Of a DNA stretch of 64,000 nt, positions 43,509-52,927 are shown one piece after another (within the stretch, counting starts at the first letter, position 1; each line of letters starts with the position of its first letter). Made by a program: the position numbers and the translations under genes. The notes under the pieces were generated by a model, which saw only the letters and a list, made by a program, of their open reading frames with translations, ran no database searches and had not been told where the DNA came from. The DNA comes from an uncultured Rothia sp. Its GTDB lineage: Bacteria > Actinomycetota > Actinomycetes > Actinomycetales > Micrococcaceae. Location of the stretch: NCBI GenBank assembly GCA_946222285.1, contig CAMIIP010000002.1:186001-250000 (forward strand), given 5' to 3'.

Positions 43509-44615
43509 ATGACTGAAAATCACTCCATTAATCTTGCTGTAATTCCCGGTGACGGCATTGGCCCCGAAGTTGTGGCTGAGGCCGTGAAGGTTTTAGATGC
43601 TGTTGCTCAAACCCAGGGGTTCGATCTTGAAAAAACCGAGTACAAACTCGGTGCAGAGCACTGGCTGGCAACCGGAGAAACGCTGACCGATGCGGTGATG
43701 GATCAGCTCAAAGCCCACGACGTTATTCTTTTTGGGGCGGTAGGTGCTGACCCTAGGTCGGCTAAGATCCCCTCAGGTTTGATTGAACGAGAAATTCTGC
43801 TCAAATTGCGTTTTGCCTTCGATCACTTTATTAATCTTCGCCCCTCCAGGCTTTTTCCCGGAGCACAGTCACCTTTGGTGAATCCCGGTGAGATTGATTT
43901 CGTTGTCGTTCGCGAAGGAACCGAAGGTCCCTACGCTGGCAACGGAGGAGTATTGAGGGCTGGCACCGAGGCCGAGATCGCTACGGAAGTCTCGGTCAAT
44001 ACCGCCTACGGTGTGGAACGCTTGCTTCGCTATGCTTGTGAACTGGCGCAAAGTCGTGACCGCAAGAAGCTCACGCTCATCCACAAAACCAATGTGCTCA
44101 CCAACTCTGGTCAGCTCTATACCAGGATTCTGGACAAAGTTTCAGCAGAATATCCCGAGGTCAGAACCGATTATTGCCACATTGATGCGGCAACGATTTA
44201 TCTGACCACCGAGCCTTCCCGCTTTGATGTGATCGTGACCGATAATCTCTTTGGCGATATCATCACCGACCAGGCGGGCGCGATCACCGGTGGTATCGGT
44301 TTAGCAGCCTGCGGAAATATCAATGCCACCGGCACCTATCCTTCTATGTTCGAGCCTGTTCACGGTTCAGCACCCGACATTGCCGGGCAGAGTATAGCTA
44401 ATCCCACCGCTACTATCTTGGCGGCAGCGATGCTTTTGCGCCACGTCGGTCAAGAAGCTGGGGCTGAACTGGTTGAAGCTGCGGTTGAAAAAGATCTCAA
44501 AGAAAACGCTTCAAAGCAACGAACCACCGAGCAGATTGGGTCCGATATCGCTACATTGGTAGAAAAAGGCTTAGTTGCTTACCCACTTGAGGAGGAGAGT
44601 CTCTCATGGCTTTAG
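43509..44615 (+). CDS. leuB: 3-isopropylmalate dehydrogenase
   Basis: A 368-residue NAD-dependent decarboxylating dehydrogenase of leucine synthesis. Conserved stretches include AVIPGDGIGPEVVAEAVKVL at the start, LLKLRFAFDHFINLRPSRLFPG, VVREGTEGPYAGNGG, VTDNLFGDIITDQAGAITGGIG and FEPVHGSAPDIAGQSIANP. Its end overlaps ilvE by 10 bases, so the two are translationally coupled; together they supply late steps of leucine and shared transamination. Confidence 0.97.
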   Translation: MTENHSINLAVIPGDGIGPEVVAEAVKVLDAVAQTQGFDLEKTEYKLGAEHWLATGETLTDAVMDQLKAHDVILFGAVGADPRSAKIPSGLIEREILLKLRFAFDHFINLRPSRLFPGAQSPLVNPGEIDFVVVREGTEGPYAGNGGVLRAGTEAEIATEVSVNTAYGVERLLRYACELAQSRDRKKLTLIHKTNVLTNSGQLYTRILDKVSAEYPEVRTDYCHIDAATIYLTTEPSRFDVIVTDNLFGDIITDQAGAITGGIGLAACGNINATGTYPSMFEPVHGSAPDIAGQSIANPTATILAAAMLLRHVGQEAGAELVEAAVEKDLKENASKQRTTEQIGSDIATLVEKGLVAYPLEEESLSWL

Positions 44616-45703
44616 AATTCACCGTTGTTCCCAACGAAACCCCAGCCACCGAGGCAGAGCGTGCGGAAATTCTTGCTCACCCCGGTTTCGGTAACCATTT
44701 CACCGACCACATGGTCACTATCGAGTGGAACGGTAACTACGAGGACGGCGGTGAATGGTCCAACGCGCAGGTAATTCCTTACGGACCGCTCTCACTTGAT
44801 CCCGCAGCGGCTGTTCTGCATTACGGTCAGGAAATCTTCGAAGGTATCAAGGCGTATCGGCATAAGGACGGATCAGTTTACACTTTCCGTCCTGAAGAAA
44901 ACGCTCGGCGCCTCAATATCTCTGCCCAGCGTCTTGCACTGCCTGAGCTGCCCGAAGAGCTTTTTATCGAAGCTCTTAAGCAGCTAGTTTCTATCGACGA
45001 GAAATGGGTTCCTAACGGTAAGGGCGAAGCCCTCTATCTGCGCCCCTTTATGATTGCGACCGAGGCCTATCTGGGCGTCCGTCCTTCGCATCAGGTGAAG
45101 TTCATGGTGATTGCTTCTCCGGCAGGTAACTACTTTGGCTCACCCGAGCCGGTAGATATTTGGCTCTCAACCAAGTACGCCCGCTCCGGCCCCGGAGGAA
45201 CCGGCTTCGCCAAATGCGGCGGTAACTACGCGGCGGCGATGATGGGACAGATTGAGGCTGAAGAACACGGGTGCAAGCAGGTGATTTTCAAGGATCCGAA
45301 CAGAGACGACGCCATTGAGGAACTCGGCGGCATGAATGTTTTCTTCGTTTTCGGTCAAGAAAATAAAATTGTGACTCCTGAACTGACCGGAACGATTCTC
45401 AACGGTATTACCCGTAAATCTTTGCTTCAGTTAGCGCGTGATCGCGGTATCACGGTGGAAGAGCGTAAGTTCACTTTGGCTGAGTGGAAGGACGCCGCTG
45501 AAGCTGGTGAGCTTACCGAGGTTGCCGCCTGCGGCACTGCGGCAGTGGTTGCTCCCTTTGGCAAGCTCAAGGCTGAAGACTTTGAAATTCCCGCCGCTTA
45601 TGACGGTTTTGGCGAAGTCTCTCAATCCTTGCGCGATGAGCTGGTAGGGATTCAAACCGGAACTGTGAAAGATACTTACGGTTGGCTGACGAAGCTCGCT
45701 TAG
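44606..45703 (+). CDS. ilvE: Branched-chain amino acid aminotransferase
   Basis: A 365-residue class IV aminotransferase that makes the final Ile, Val and Leu from their 2-oxo acids. The PLP lysine lies in GTGFAKCGGNYAAAMM near residue 203. The long fold-type IV form (HYGQEIFEGIKAYRHKDGS and AACGTAAVVAPFGKLK) matches actinobacterial IlvE. The ribosome site GGAGGAGAG lies inside the end of leuB. A terminator follows. Confidence 0.97.
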   Translation: MALEFTVVPNETPATEAERAEILAHPGFGNHFTDHMVTIEWNGNYEDGGEWSNAQVIPYGPLSLDPAAAVLHYGQEIFEGIKAYRHKDGSVYTFRPEENARRLNISAQRLALPELPEELFIEALKQLVSIDEKWVPNGKGEALYLRPFMIATEAYLGVRPSHQVKFMVIASPAGNYFGSPEPVDIWLSTKYARSGPGGTGFAKCGGNYAAAMMGQIEAEEHGCKQVIFKDPNRDDAIEELGGMNVFFVFGQENKIVTPELTGTILNGITRKSLLQLARDRGITVEERKFTLAEWKDAAEAGELTEVAACGTAAVVAPFGKLKAEDFEIPAAYDGFGEVSQSLRDELVGIQTGTVKDTYGWLTKLA

Positions 45704-45717
45704 GGCGATATATAAAT

Positions 45718-45761
45718 GAGCGATAAATTCTTTGCACACAGGGAATTTATCGCTCATTTTT
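45718..45761 (+). terminator. Intrinsic terminator after ilvE
   Basis: A perfect 13-bp stem, GAGCGATAAATTC (45718-45730) with its complement (45743-45755), followed by TTTTTT. Confidence 0.9.
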
Positions 45762-45777
45762 TAGAAAGGCTAACTTT

Positions 45778-46494
45778 ATGTCTACTACATTGAATCAGTT
45801 ACTGGATGCGCTGGCATCTCCTACCTCATCTGTGCGCGAAGACGCGTTAGAGTCTTTAGGAAAATATGTACAAGCTGGATGTAAGAGTGAGGAGGTAAAA
45901 CTAATACAAAGGCGTTCACTTGAATTTCTGCGCCACCCAGAGATTCAGGCGCGATCTTTTGCTGTTTTAACCTTAGAAATATTAGTCAGATTTGTTCATC
46001 TGAGTGATCAAGAGATGAATCAACAGGTCATGACGTGGTACAAAGATGAAACTGACCTTCGCGGTTACTCCACCGAAAAAGGCTGGCTTCACGCTGTGGC
46101 GCATGGTGCTGATTACTTTGCTACATGCCTAAATAACGATGCTATCGATGCGTTGACCGTTGTTGAAACTCTCTTTGCGAGAATAATTTCTTCTGAGCAG
46201 GGCTGGACGCATATGGAAGACGCACGGGTAGCAAGGACCTTATCTTTAACCTTACAGAAAGATTCCAAAATTTTTGCTTCCTTCATCAGCAAATCGGAAA
46301 TAATTTTAGAGTATTTAGGCTCAGGCGAAAACTATGGTGCTCAACATAATTTTAGAAGCGTGATGTTATCTCTTTACCCGGCTTTGCTCTCTGCTGGAAC
46401 ATTTTCAAAACAAGAAATTGAACCGTTAACGATGTTTCATCAAGACATGACACCTTATCTTTTTGAAAAATTTAACCAAAACAAAGAATCATAA
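45778..46494 (+). CDS. DUF2785 family protein
   Basis: A 238-residue all-helical protein. The central DLRGYSTEKGWLHAVAHGADYFATCL matches the DUF2785 signature (RGY...GW.HAVAHGAD). The N-terminus looks like a short HEAT-type repeat (LASPTSSVREDALESLGKYV). The function is unknown for the family. Base use is clearly more A/T-rich than in the flanking ilvE and FAH-family genes, which hints at recent gain or low expression. It stands alone after a terminator. Confidence 0.8.
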   Translation: MSTTLNQLLDALASPTSSVREDALESLGKYVQAGCKSEEVKLIQRRSLEFLRHPEIQARSFAVLTLEILVRFVHLSDQEMNQQVMTWYKDETDLRGYSTEKGWLHAVAHGADYFATCLNNDAIDALTVVETLFARIISSEQGWTHMEDARVARTLSLTLQKDSKIFASFISKSEIILEYLGSGENYGAQHNFRSVMLSLYPALLSAGTFSKQEIEPLTMFHQDMTPYLFEKFNQNKES

Positions 46495-46650
46495 AATATA
46501 AAACGAGCTTTGTGCTATCTACTAGCTCAGCCATGACCTCCTCTTTTTTTAGCTGAACCTGCCGAGCGTCGTCCTAAAATATGAGGTGATTTTCCCCCGC
46601 AAAGAGGTATACACAGTGCGGCTGGCTGGCGCAGGCGGTAGCCTAGATAC

Positions 46651-47424
46651 ATGCGAATTGCTCGATTTACTGTAGAAGACCAACTTCATTTTGGACTGGT
46701 TGAAGGAGGTGAGGGTGAAGAAACCCTCACCGTTCTTGCCGGTGACCCTTTTTATATGGGCGTACAAAAGACCGAAAAGACCTATCAGCTTGAAGAAGTA
46801 CGCCTGCTTTCACCTATCATTCCTCGCTCAAAAGTGATTGGTGTGGCTCGAAACTGGGCTGAGCACGCTTCCGAGCTGGGTAACCAGGCGCCCACCAGCC
46901 CGCAGTATTTTATGAAGCCCAATACTTCTGTGGTGGGTCCCAACGATCCCATTACTTTGCCCGAGTGGTCCGAAGAAGTTTCCTTTGAGGGTGAACTTGC
47001 CGTGGTGATCGGACGTATCGCCAAGTCGGTTCCTGCCGAGCGTGTACCCGAAATTATCTTCGGCTACACGGTAGCTAACGATTTGACCGCTCGCGACGCG
47101 CAGAAATCAGACCTGCAATGGACTCGGGCTAAAGGCTTCGATGGTGCCTGCCCGCTCGGTCCCTGGATCGAAACTGAGCTTGATACCGACGATCTAGAAA
47201 TCAAAACCTGGGTAGACGGCGACATTAAGCAGGACGGTACCACTTCAGACATGATTTTCTCGGTGGCTGAACTGGTCTCAGCAATCTCTGAGGGCTTTAC
47301 CTTGCTGCCCGGTGATGTTATTCTCACCGGTACACCTGCCGGAGTCGGTCTGCTTGAAGACGGCAACGAGGTTGAAATCGAAGTCGAGGGCATCGGCGCG
47401 CTCGTCAATACTGTTCGCCGCTAA
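46651..47424 (+). CDS. Fumarylacetoacetate hydrolase (FAH) family protein
   Basis: A 257-residue FAH-fold enzyme. The metal site is seen in EVSFEGELAVVIGR (acidic pair), GYTVANDLTARDAQ and the second-shell DGACPLGPW; the C-terminus is GDVILTGTPAGVG. This subgroup often acts on 2-hydroxymuconate- or oxaloacetate-type substrates (decarboxylase or hydratase), so the family name does not fix the substrate. The gene lies just upstream of gltX, with its own start region. Confidence 0.85.
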   Translation: MRIARFTVEDQLHFGLVEGGEGEETLTVLAGDPFYMGVQKTEKTYQLEEVRLLSPIIPRSKVIGVARNWAEHASELGNQAPTSPQYFMKPNTSVVGPNDPITLPEWSEEVSFEGELAVVIGRIAKSVPAERVPEIIFGYTVANDLTARDAQKSDLQWTRAKGFDGACPLGPWIETELDTDDLEIKTWVDGDIKQDGTTSDMIFSVAELVSAISEGFTLLPGDVILTGTPAGVGLLEDGNEVEIEVEGIGALVNTVRR

Positions 47425-47512
47425 GATACTGCTACCGAAGCCCCTCCCAAGAATTTGGCACCGTTTTTACAGGTGTTCTCCTAGATAAAGAAAGAGTCGT
47501 GATTATTCACTA

Positions 47513-49030
47513 ATGACCGATCAGACCGTTCAGCTTGCAAACCCCAGCGAAACTCGCGTTCGCTTTTGCCCTTCACCAACCGGTACTCCTCACGTGGGTA
47601 TGGTGCGTACCGCGCTCTTCAACTGGGCTTACGCCCGTCATACCGGCGGCAAACTGATCTTCCGCATTGAAGATACTGATGCCGCACGTGACTCTGAAGA
47701 ATCCTTTCAGCAGGTACTCGATTCCTTGCACTGGCTGGGTATTGAGTGGGATGAAGGTGTTGGCGTGGGTGGTCCTCACGAGCCTTACCGTCAGTCCCAG
47801 CGCGGTAATTTGTACCAAGATGTGATCGAAAAACTGAAAGCCGGGGGATACGTCTATGAAGATTTCTCTACTCCTGCAGAGGTAGAGGAGCGCCACCGGG
47901 CTAAGGGCGAAGACCCTAAGCTCGGTTACGATAACTTCGATCGTGATCTTACCGAGGAGCAGAAAGAAGCCTTCCGTGCAGAGGGTCGCGAACCCGTTTT
48001 GCGCCTACGGATGCCCGATGAAGACATTACTTTCACCGACCTAGTACGCGGGGAAATCACCTTCCGCGCCGGTAGTGTTCCCGACTTCGTCGTCGTTCGC
48101 GCTAACGGCAAGCCCCTCTATACGCTGGTGAATCCGGTGGACGACGCTCTCATGGGAATCACTCATGTGCTTCGCGGCGAAGATCTTCTTTCTTCTACTC
48201 CCCGCCAGATTGCGCTCTACCGTGCGCTGGTTGAAATCGGCGTCACCGACTTCATTCCTGAATTCGGACACCTGCCCTACGTGATGGGCCAGGGTAATAA
48301 GAAACTGTCCAAGCGTGATCCCGAATCAAATCTGTTTTTGCTCCAGGAAGCCGGTTTTATCAAAGAAGGTCTGCTGAACTACCTCTCGCTCTTGGGCTGG
48401 TCACTTTCTCATGATCAGGATATTTTCTCCATCGAGGAGTTGGTGGAGCACTTCGATGTGAAGGATGTTCTGGCGAACCCCGCTCGTTTCGACGTGAAAA
48501 AAGCTGAGGCAATCAACGGTACCCATATCCGCATGTTGGAGGCTGAAGATTTCCGCAACCGTCTGGTTCACTACCTCAAGGCTGCAGATTTAGTTTCTGC
48601 TGAAACTTTCGCCGAGCTTTCTGCGCGTGAGCAGGAAATTCTCACCGAGGCAGCGCCTCTAGTGCAGGAACGTATGCAACTCTTGGGCGAAGCCCCCGGG
48701 CTCCTGGGCTTCCTCTTCAAAGAAGACTCCGAGATTGTTGTTGCCGACGACGCCGCTAAGCAACTCAAAGAGTCAGCACCGCAGGTTCTACAGGCGGCTA
48801 TCGGTGTCCTTGAACCGTTAGAAGATTTCACCGCTGAGCCTCTGCAGAATGTGCTTCGTGAGGCGATTGTAGAGGGTCTTGACATCAAGCCCCGCCTGGC
48901 ATTCGGGCCGATTCGTACCGCTATGTCTGGCGCTAAAGTAAGCCCGCCCCTCTTTGAATCTATGGAGATTTTGGGCAAGGAATCTTCACTGACTCGTCTT
49001 AAAAACCTGCTGGCCGACTTGGAAGCATAG
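47513..49030 (+). CDS. gltX: Glutamyl-tRNA synthetase
   Basis: A 505-residue class I synthetase. The HIGH-type motif is FCPSPTGTPHVGMVRTALFN near residue 22, and KLSKR is GNKKLSKRDPE near 262. It is followed by an all-helical anticodon domain. As a bacterial GluRS it may charge tRNA-Gln as well unless GlnRS exists; this cannot be told from the window. tRNA-Gln and tRNA-Glu genes follow directly. Confidence 0.95.
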   Translation: MTDQTVQLANPSETRVRFCPSPTGTPHVGMVRTALFNWAYARHTGGKLIFRIEDTDAARDSEESFQQVLDSLHWLGIEWDEGVGVGGPHEPYRQSQRGNLYQDVIEKLKAGGYVYEDFSTPAEVEERHRAKGEDPKLGYDNFDRDLTEEQKEAFRAEGREPVLRLRMPDEDITFTDLVRGEITFRAGSVPDFVVVRANGKPLYTLVNPVDDALMGITHVLRGEDLLSSTPRQIALYRALVEIGVTDFIPEFGHLPYVMGQGNKKLSKRDPESNLFLLQEAGFIKEGLLNYLSLLGWSLSHDQDIFSIEELVEHFDVKDVLANPARFDVKKAEAINGTHIRMLEAEDFRNRLVHYLKAADLVSAETFAELSAREQEILTEAAPLVQERMQLLGEAPGLLGFLFKEDSEIVVADDAAKQLKESAPQVLQAAIGVLEPLEDFTAEPLQNVLREAIVEGLDIKPRLAFGPIRTAMSGAKVSPPLFESMEILGKESSLTRLKNLLADLEA

Positions 49031-49151
49031 CCTTCGCAAGAAGTGTGATATACCTCTATCTCTGCTAATTTGCGTGGTGAGAAAAGCTCGTATAGAGTTA
49101 TAACTCGTTGCGGAAATCTGAAGAGAAATTTTCAGAGGAACGTTCACACTA

Positions 49152-49223
49152 TGGGATATGGTGTAATTGGCAACACTACGGTTTCTGGTACCGTCATTCT
49201 AGGTTCGAGTCCTGGTATCCCAG
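49152..49223 (+). tRNA. tRNA-Gln(CUG)
   Basis: A 72-base tRNA: acceptor TGGGATA with TATCCCA, anticodon loop TTCTGGT (CUG), a 4-base variable loop, discriminator G. CCA is not encoded. It follows gltX by about 120 bases, probably from its own promoter. Confidence 0.93.
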
Positions 49224-49246
49224 CGAACATCTTATGAGATGTTTAT

Positions 49247-49322
49247 GGCCCCATCGTATAGCGGCCTAGTACTCCGCCCTCTCACGGCGGCAACACCGGT
49301 TCAAATCCGGTTGGGGTCACCA
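49247..49322 (+). tRNA. tRNA-Glu(CUC)
   Basis: Acceptor GGCCCCA pairs with TGGGGTC (one G-U), anticodon loop CTCTCAC (CUC), discriminator A, and CCA is encoded at 49320-49322. It is read with tRNA-Gln as a pair and is followed by a terminator. Confidence 0.95.
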
Positions 49323-49330
49323 AGAATAAA

Positions 49331-49363
49331 AAATGCTCTTCGCATGCGAAGAGCATTTTTTTG
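49331..49363 (+). terminator. Intrinsic terminator after the tRNA pair
   Basis: A perfect AT/GC stem, ATGCTCTTCGC with GCGAAGAGCAT around a short loop, with flanking A and T runs (TTTTTTT). Confidence 0.9.
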
Positions 49364-49417
49364 TGGGGTTTGCCCCATTGTTCAAAGTGATACATCCAAT
49401 GTGCGAGAATACAAACT

Positions 49418-51181
49418 GTGGATGAACAAACTAAAATTCTTGATGCTCAAAGTTCTGAATCCGACGCTGAGCTGAGAGCAGTGCAGACTGCACGCTCTAC
49501 GGTTGCCTCAGTAGGTCTACCCTTAGAGGCCGCCGACGTTGCTGAGGCACGTACCCTCATCAATCAAACACTCACACAGCTTGATGACTATGTTCTTCCG
49601 CGACTAGCTTCTCTTGACGCACCGTTGACCGTCGTCGTCGGAGGGTCTACAGGTGCTGGAAAATCTACGCTGGTCAACACTCTACTGTCAGAGCCCATTA
49701 CCCGTTCGGGCGCAATCCGCCCTACTACCCGCCAGCCGGTACTCTTGCATCGAGCTGAAGATGCTGACTCCTTAACGCCAGCACGAATTTTGCCGCACCT
49801 GAAGCGGATCAAACATGAGGGACACGGTCAGCGGGTTGGGGCAGTGGAGGGGATCACCGACCAGCTCATCACTGTAGAAACCGAGGCGATTCCCTCCGGC
49901 ATCGCTCTTATTGACGCTCCGGATGTAGATTCGGTCAGCGAAGACAATCGCAGGCTTGCTAAACAGCTTCTGGAAGCTGCTGATCTATGGCTTTTTGTAA
50001 CCACCGCTAATCGCTATGCCGATGCGGTGCCCTGGGAGCTCTTGCACGAAGCGGCTCGACGCGATATTACCGTTGCAGTGGTCCTCAACCGGGTGCCAGA
50101 GGGGACAGAAGACGAAATTGAAGAAGACCTTCAGCGTATGCTTACTGAGGCAGGAATTAATCCCGCTCTTTTACTGACAGTCACGGAACAGGACACTGAT
50201 GAACAAGGTCTCCTGCCAGTCGTAGCTTTAGTACCCCTCGTATTTTGGTTGCGGGAACTCGGTGCTAATACCTCTGAACGATCCCGTATTTCCCGGCAGA
50301 CACTTGAGGGTGCTGTACGTTCTGTTGCAGAGCGTTTAGAAAAGATTGCTCTTGCTCAAGATACTCAATTTTCTACCTATGACCGGCTTGAAAAGGCAGT
50401 ACATGCTTCTTACCGACGGGCAACCGTAAACGCGGTGGAATCAACACAGGACGGCGCTCTGCTTCGCGGAGAAGTACTCTCTCGGTGGCAAGATTTCGTG
50501 GGCACGGGAGAATTCTTTCGCAGTATAGAAACCGGCATTGGACGACTCCGTGATCGAGTGGCAGGATTCTTTAAAGGTCAGCCTACCCAAGCAGTCGAGG
50601 TGGAGCAGGCGCTGGAAGTCGGTCTCCATTCGGTCATTATCGAAGAAGCAGCCGCAGCCGCCGAAACCACTCAGCGTCTTTGGTTAGAAGAAAAAGCCGG
50701 TCGAGCTCTCATCGGAGGGGTTGATCTGGGACAATTGGACGATAATTTTCCCGCCCGCGTAGCCGAAGGAATCCGTGCCTGGCAGGATGACGTCATGGAT
50801 CTGATTCGACGCGAAGGAGCCGGAAAGCGCCAAAAAGCACGATTCCTATCTTTGGGCGTGAACGCAACCGCTGTCATTCTTATGGTTGCTGTTTTCTCTA
50901 TGACCGGTGGATTAACCGGCATTGAAGTGGGGATAGCAGGCGGCTCTGGTGTTGTAGGTACCAAACTTCTTGAAGCAGTTTTCGGTGAGGACGCCGTGCG
51001 CCGTATGGCTCTAGGGGCGCGGGAAAACCTTGAAATACGTATTAATGAAATGCTTTCTGAACATTCTCAAATATTTATGGAGAGACTAGAGGCGATAGAT
51101 CTCGGACCTGCGCCAGAACTACTAGAGCGAACCGCCCAGCAGACAGCCTCCATTGCGAGCACTTTGAAAGGGAAACACTAA
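49418..51181 (+). CDS. Dynamin-like GTPase, first of pair
   Basis: A 587-residue dynamin-family protein. G1 is GGSTGAGKSTLVNTLL near residue 72, G2 a Thr in RPTTRQPV, G3 DAPDVDSV. G4 is weak (VLNRVPEG). A helical stalk follows, then a hydrophobic pair of segments near residues 490-530 (NATAVILMVAVFSMTGG, then GIEVGIAGGSGVVGTKLLE). It starts at GTG 49418 and is coupled to the next gene by 3 bases. In Streptomyces paired dynamins (DynA/DynB) act at the membrane during division; a like role is inference. Confidence 0.85.
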   Translation: MDEQTKILDAQSSESDAELRAVQTARSTVASVGLPLEAADVAEARTLINQTLTQLDDYVLPRLASLDAPLTVVVGGSTGAGKSTLVNTLLSEPITRSGAIRPTTRQPVLLHRAEDADSLTPARILPHLKRIKHEGHGQRVGAVEGITDQLITVETEAIPSGIALIDAPDVDSVSEDNRRLAKQLLEAADLWLFVTTANRYADAVPWELLHEAARRDITVAVVLNRVPEGTEDEIEEDLQRMLTEAGINPALLLTVTEQDTDEQGLLPVVALVPLVFWLRELGANTSERSRISRQTLEGAVRSVAERLEKIALAQDTQFSTYDRLEKAVHASYRRATVNAVESTQDGALLRGEVLSRWQDFVGTGEFFRSIETGIGRLRDRVAGFFKGQPTQAVEVEQALEVGLHSVIIEEAAAAAETTQRLWLEEKAGRALIGGVDLGQLDDNFPARVAEGIRAWQDDVMDLIRREGAGKRQKARFLSLGVNATAVILMVAVFSMTGGLTGIEVGIAGGSGVVGTKLLEAVFGEDAVRRMALGARENLEIRINEMLSEHSQIFMERLEAIDLGPAPELLERTAQQTASIASTLKGKH

Positions 51182-51184
51182 TTC

Positions 51185-52918
51185 ATGATGGCATCGCGCA
51201 CGCACCGCACCGAATCGTCTCTCACCTCTCTTTCTTCGCGTTATGAGGAGCTGGACGCCGCTTTAGAAGAAGGCCAGGGCAGAGTCGATCCTGATGTGCT
51301 TGAACAAGCGAAAAAGGTTCTAGACCGAACCTCTCAACGTCGAGAGCTTTCCGCCGAACACACCGTGATTGGCTTTTTTGGAGCTACCGGCTCGGGCAAA
51401 TCCTCACTCTTTAACGCCGTGATTGGGCAAAAAGTGGCGCAGAGCGCCGCGCGTCGTCCTACCACCTCCACTGCTCAAGCTGCCGTTTGGGGCAGAGCCG
51501 GGAGCGAGGAGCTTTTGAACTGGCTCAATGTAGAAAATCGGGTATTTTTTGAGGACGACGGCGCACAGGCTGCGCACGCCTTGAATCAGTCTCAGGTGCC
51601 CCGCACCGACGGATTATGGAGCCGAATGAAAAATATGGTGGGGAAAGCTGATCTTGAAACCCACAGCGGTGGATTGATTCTGCTTGACTTACCTGACTTC
51701 GATTCTATTGAGAAGTCAAACCGTGCCATCGTAGAGAAAATGGCGGGTTATGTTGATGTTTTGGTGTGGGTTTTTGATCCGCAAAAATATGCGGATGCGG
51801 TGATCCACCACGATTTTATTGCCCCGCTGGCAGAGCACGGGTCGGTTACCTTGGCGGTGATGAATCAGTCTGATCGAATCCGGGAACAAGAACAGGCAGA
51901 AGTGCTTGATTCGCTTCAGCGTCTGCTGGCTGAAGATGGGTTAAGTAAAAATCTTCTGGCAGCGCCGTTGGCGGTCTCTGCCCTCACAGGCCAGGGGATC
52001 GACCGACTCCGCGCCGTTCTCGGTCACGTTGCTGTTGAAAAGTCTGCCGCACTTGCTCGAATCGAAGCGGATCTGGATACGGTCTATGCCTCTTTGGCAG
52101 AGCATGACGGCTCAGGGATCCCTGATGGCGTGAGCGGCAGTAGCTTACTCCAGCTCGATCAGGGTCTTTTTGAAGCTTCTAACGCACCGGCCGCGATTAA
52201 GGCTGCAGAGGCTTCCTATCAGCTTCATGCAACATCAAATACCGGCTGGATTGCCACCCGCTGGCTCCTCAAATTTCGCAAGGATCCACTCAAACGCCTC
52301 AATCTTCACCGCAGTGATGAAGGCGCTACGCTGACTCGTTCCTCTTTACCTCCGCTGAATTCTGCACAAAAGTCTCAGATTAGCTCATCGATTCGCCGTT
52401 TTGCGCAAGATTGTTCAGAAGGCGTAGGAGAGCCATGGAACAGAAGTATCAGAGACGCTGCCCGAAGCGCAGAGCATGAGCTTCCCTCAGCTCTGGAACG
52501 TGCGGTAGCTCGCCTCGACTTCAAAGCGCAGAAAAAACAATGGTGGTGGGTTCTTCTCAATGTTATTCAGTGGATAGGAATTATTGCTGCGCTGGTGGGC
52601 TTGCTCTGGCTGAGCGGTCTTGCGCTGGCAAGTTATTTTCAACTTCAGCTTCCTGCTCCGCCCACTCCCGAAGGGTCAATCTTCCCCCTACCCACTCTTT
52701 TAGCCATCACTGGCATCTTGTTGGGCATTGTCACAGCTTTTCTGGGCAGAGTCTTCACATTACTCGGAAAAAGAATGTATGCACGAAAGCTTGAATCCAG
52801 GTTAAGGGATAACATTGAAGAGGTTTCCGAAGAATATGTAGCCAACCAGGTACGCCAAGAAGTCAACCGGCACCTGGCATATTGCGGACACTTAGAGAAA
52901 GCGCGTTCATCATCATAA
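51185..52918 (+). CDS. Dynamin-like GTPase, second of pair
   Basis: A 577-residue partner with a stronger GTPase set: G1 FGATGSGKSSLFNAV, G2 in RRPTTSTAQA, G3 DLPDFDSI, G4 MNQSDRI. The C-terminal part has two membrane segments (WVLLNVIQWIGIIAALVGLLWL and LPTLLAITGILLGIVTAF) and ends in a basic, helical tail. The two genes share layout but diverge in sequence, as expected for heteromeric dynamin pairs. A membrane-remodelling role is inferred from the family. Confidence 0.88.
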   Translation: MMASRTHRTESSLTSLSSRYEELDAALEEGQGRVDPDVLEQAKKVLDRTSQRRELSAEHTVIGFFGATGSGKSSLFNAVIGQKVAQSAARRPTTSTAQAAVWGRAGSEELLNWLNVENRVFFEDDGAQAAHALNQSQVPRTDGLWSRMKNMVGKADLETHSGGLILLDLPDFDSIEKSNRAIVEKMAGYVDVLVWVFDPQKYADAVIHHDFIAPLAEHGSVTLAVMNQSDRIREQEQAEVLDSLQRLLAEDGLSKNLLAAPLAVSALTGQGIDRLRAVLGHVAVEKSAALARIEADLDTVYASLAEHDGSGIPDGVSGSSLLQLDQGLFEASNAPAAIKAAEASYQLHATSNTGWIATRWLLKFRKDPLKRLNLHRSDEGATLTRSSLPPLNSAQKSQISSSIRRFAQDCSEGVGEPWNRSIRDAARSAEHELPSALERAVARLDFKAQKKQWWWVLLNVIQWIGIIAALVGLLWLSGLALASYFQLQLPAPPTPEGSIFPLPTLLAITGILLGIVTAFLGRVFTLLGKRMYARKLESRLRDNIEEVSEEYVANQVRQEVNRHLAYCGHLEKARSSS

Positions 52919-52927
52919 AAGAGGGAA

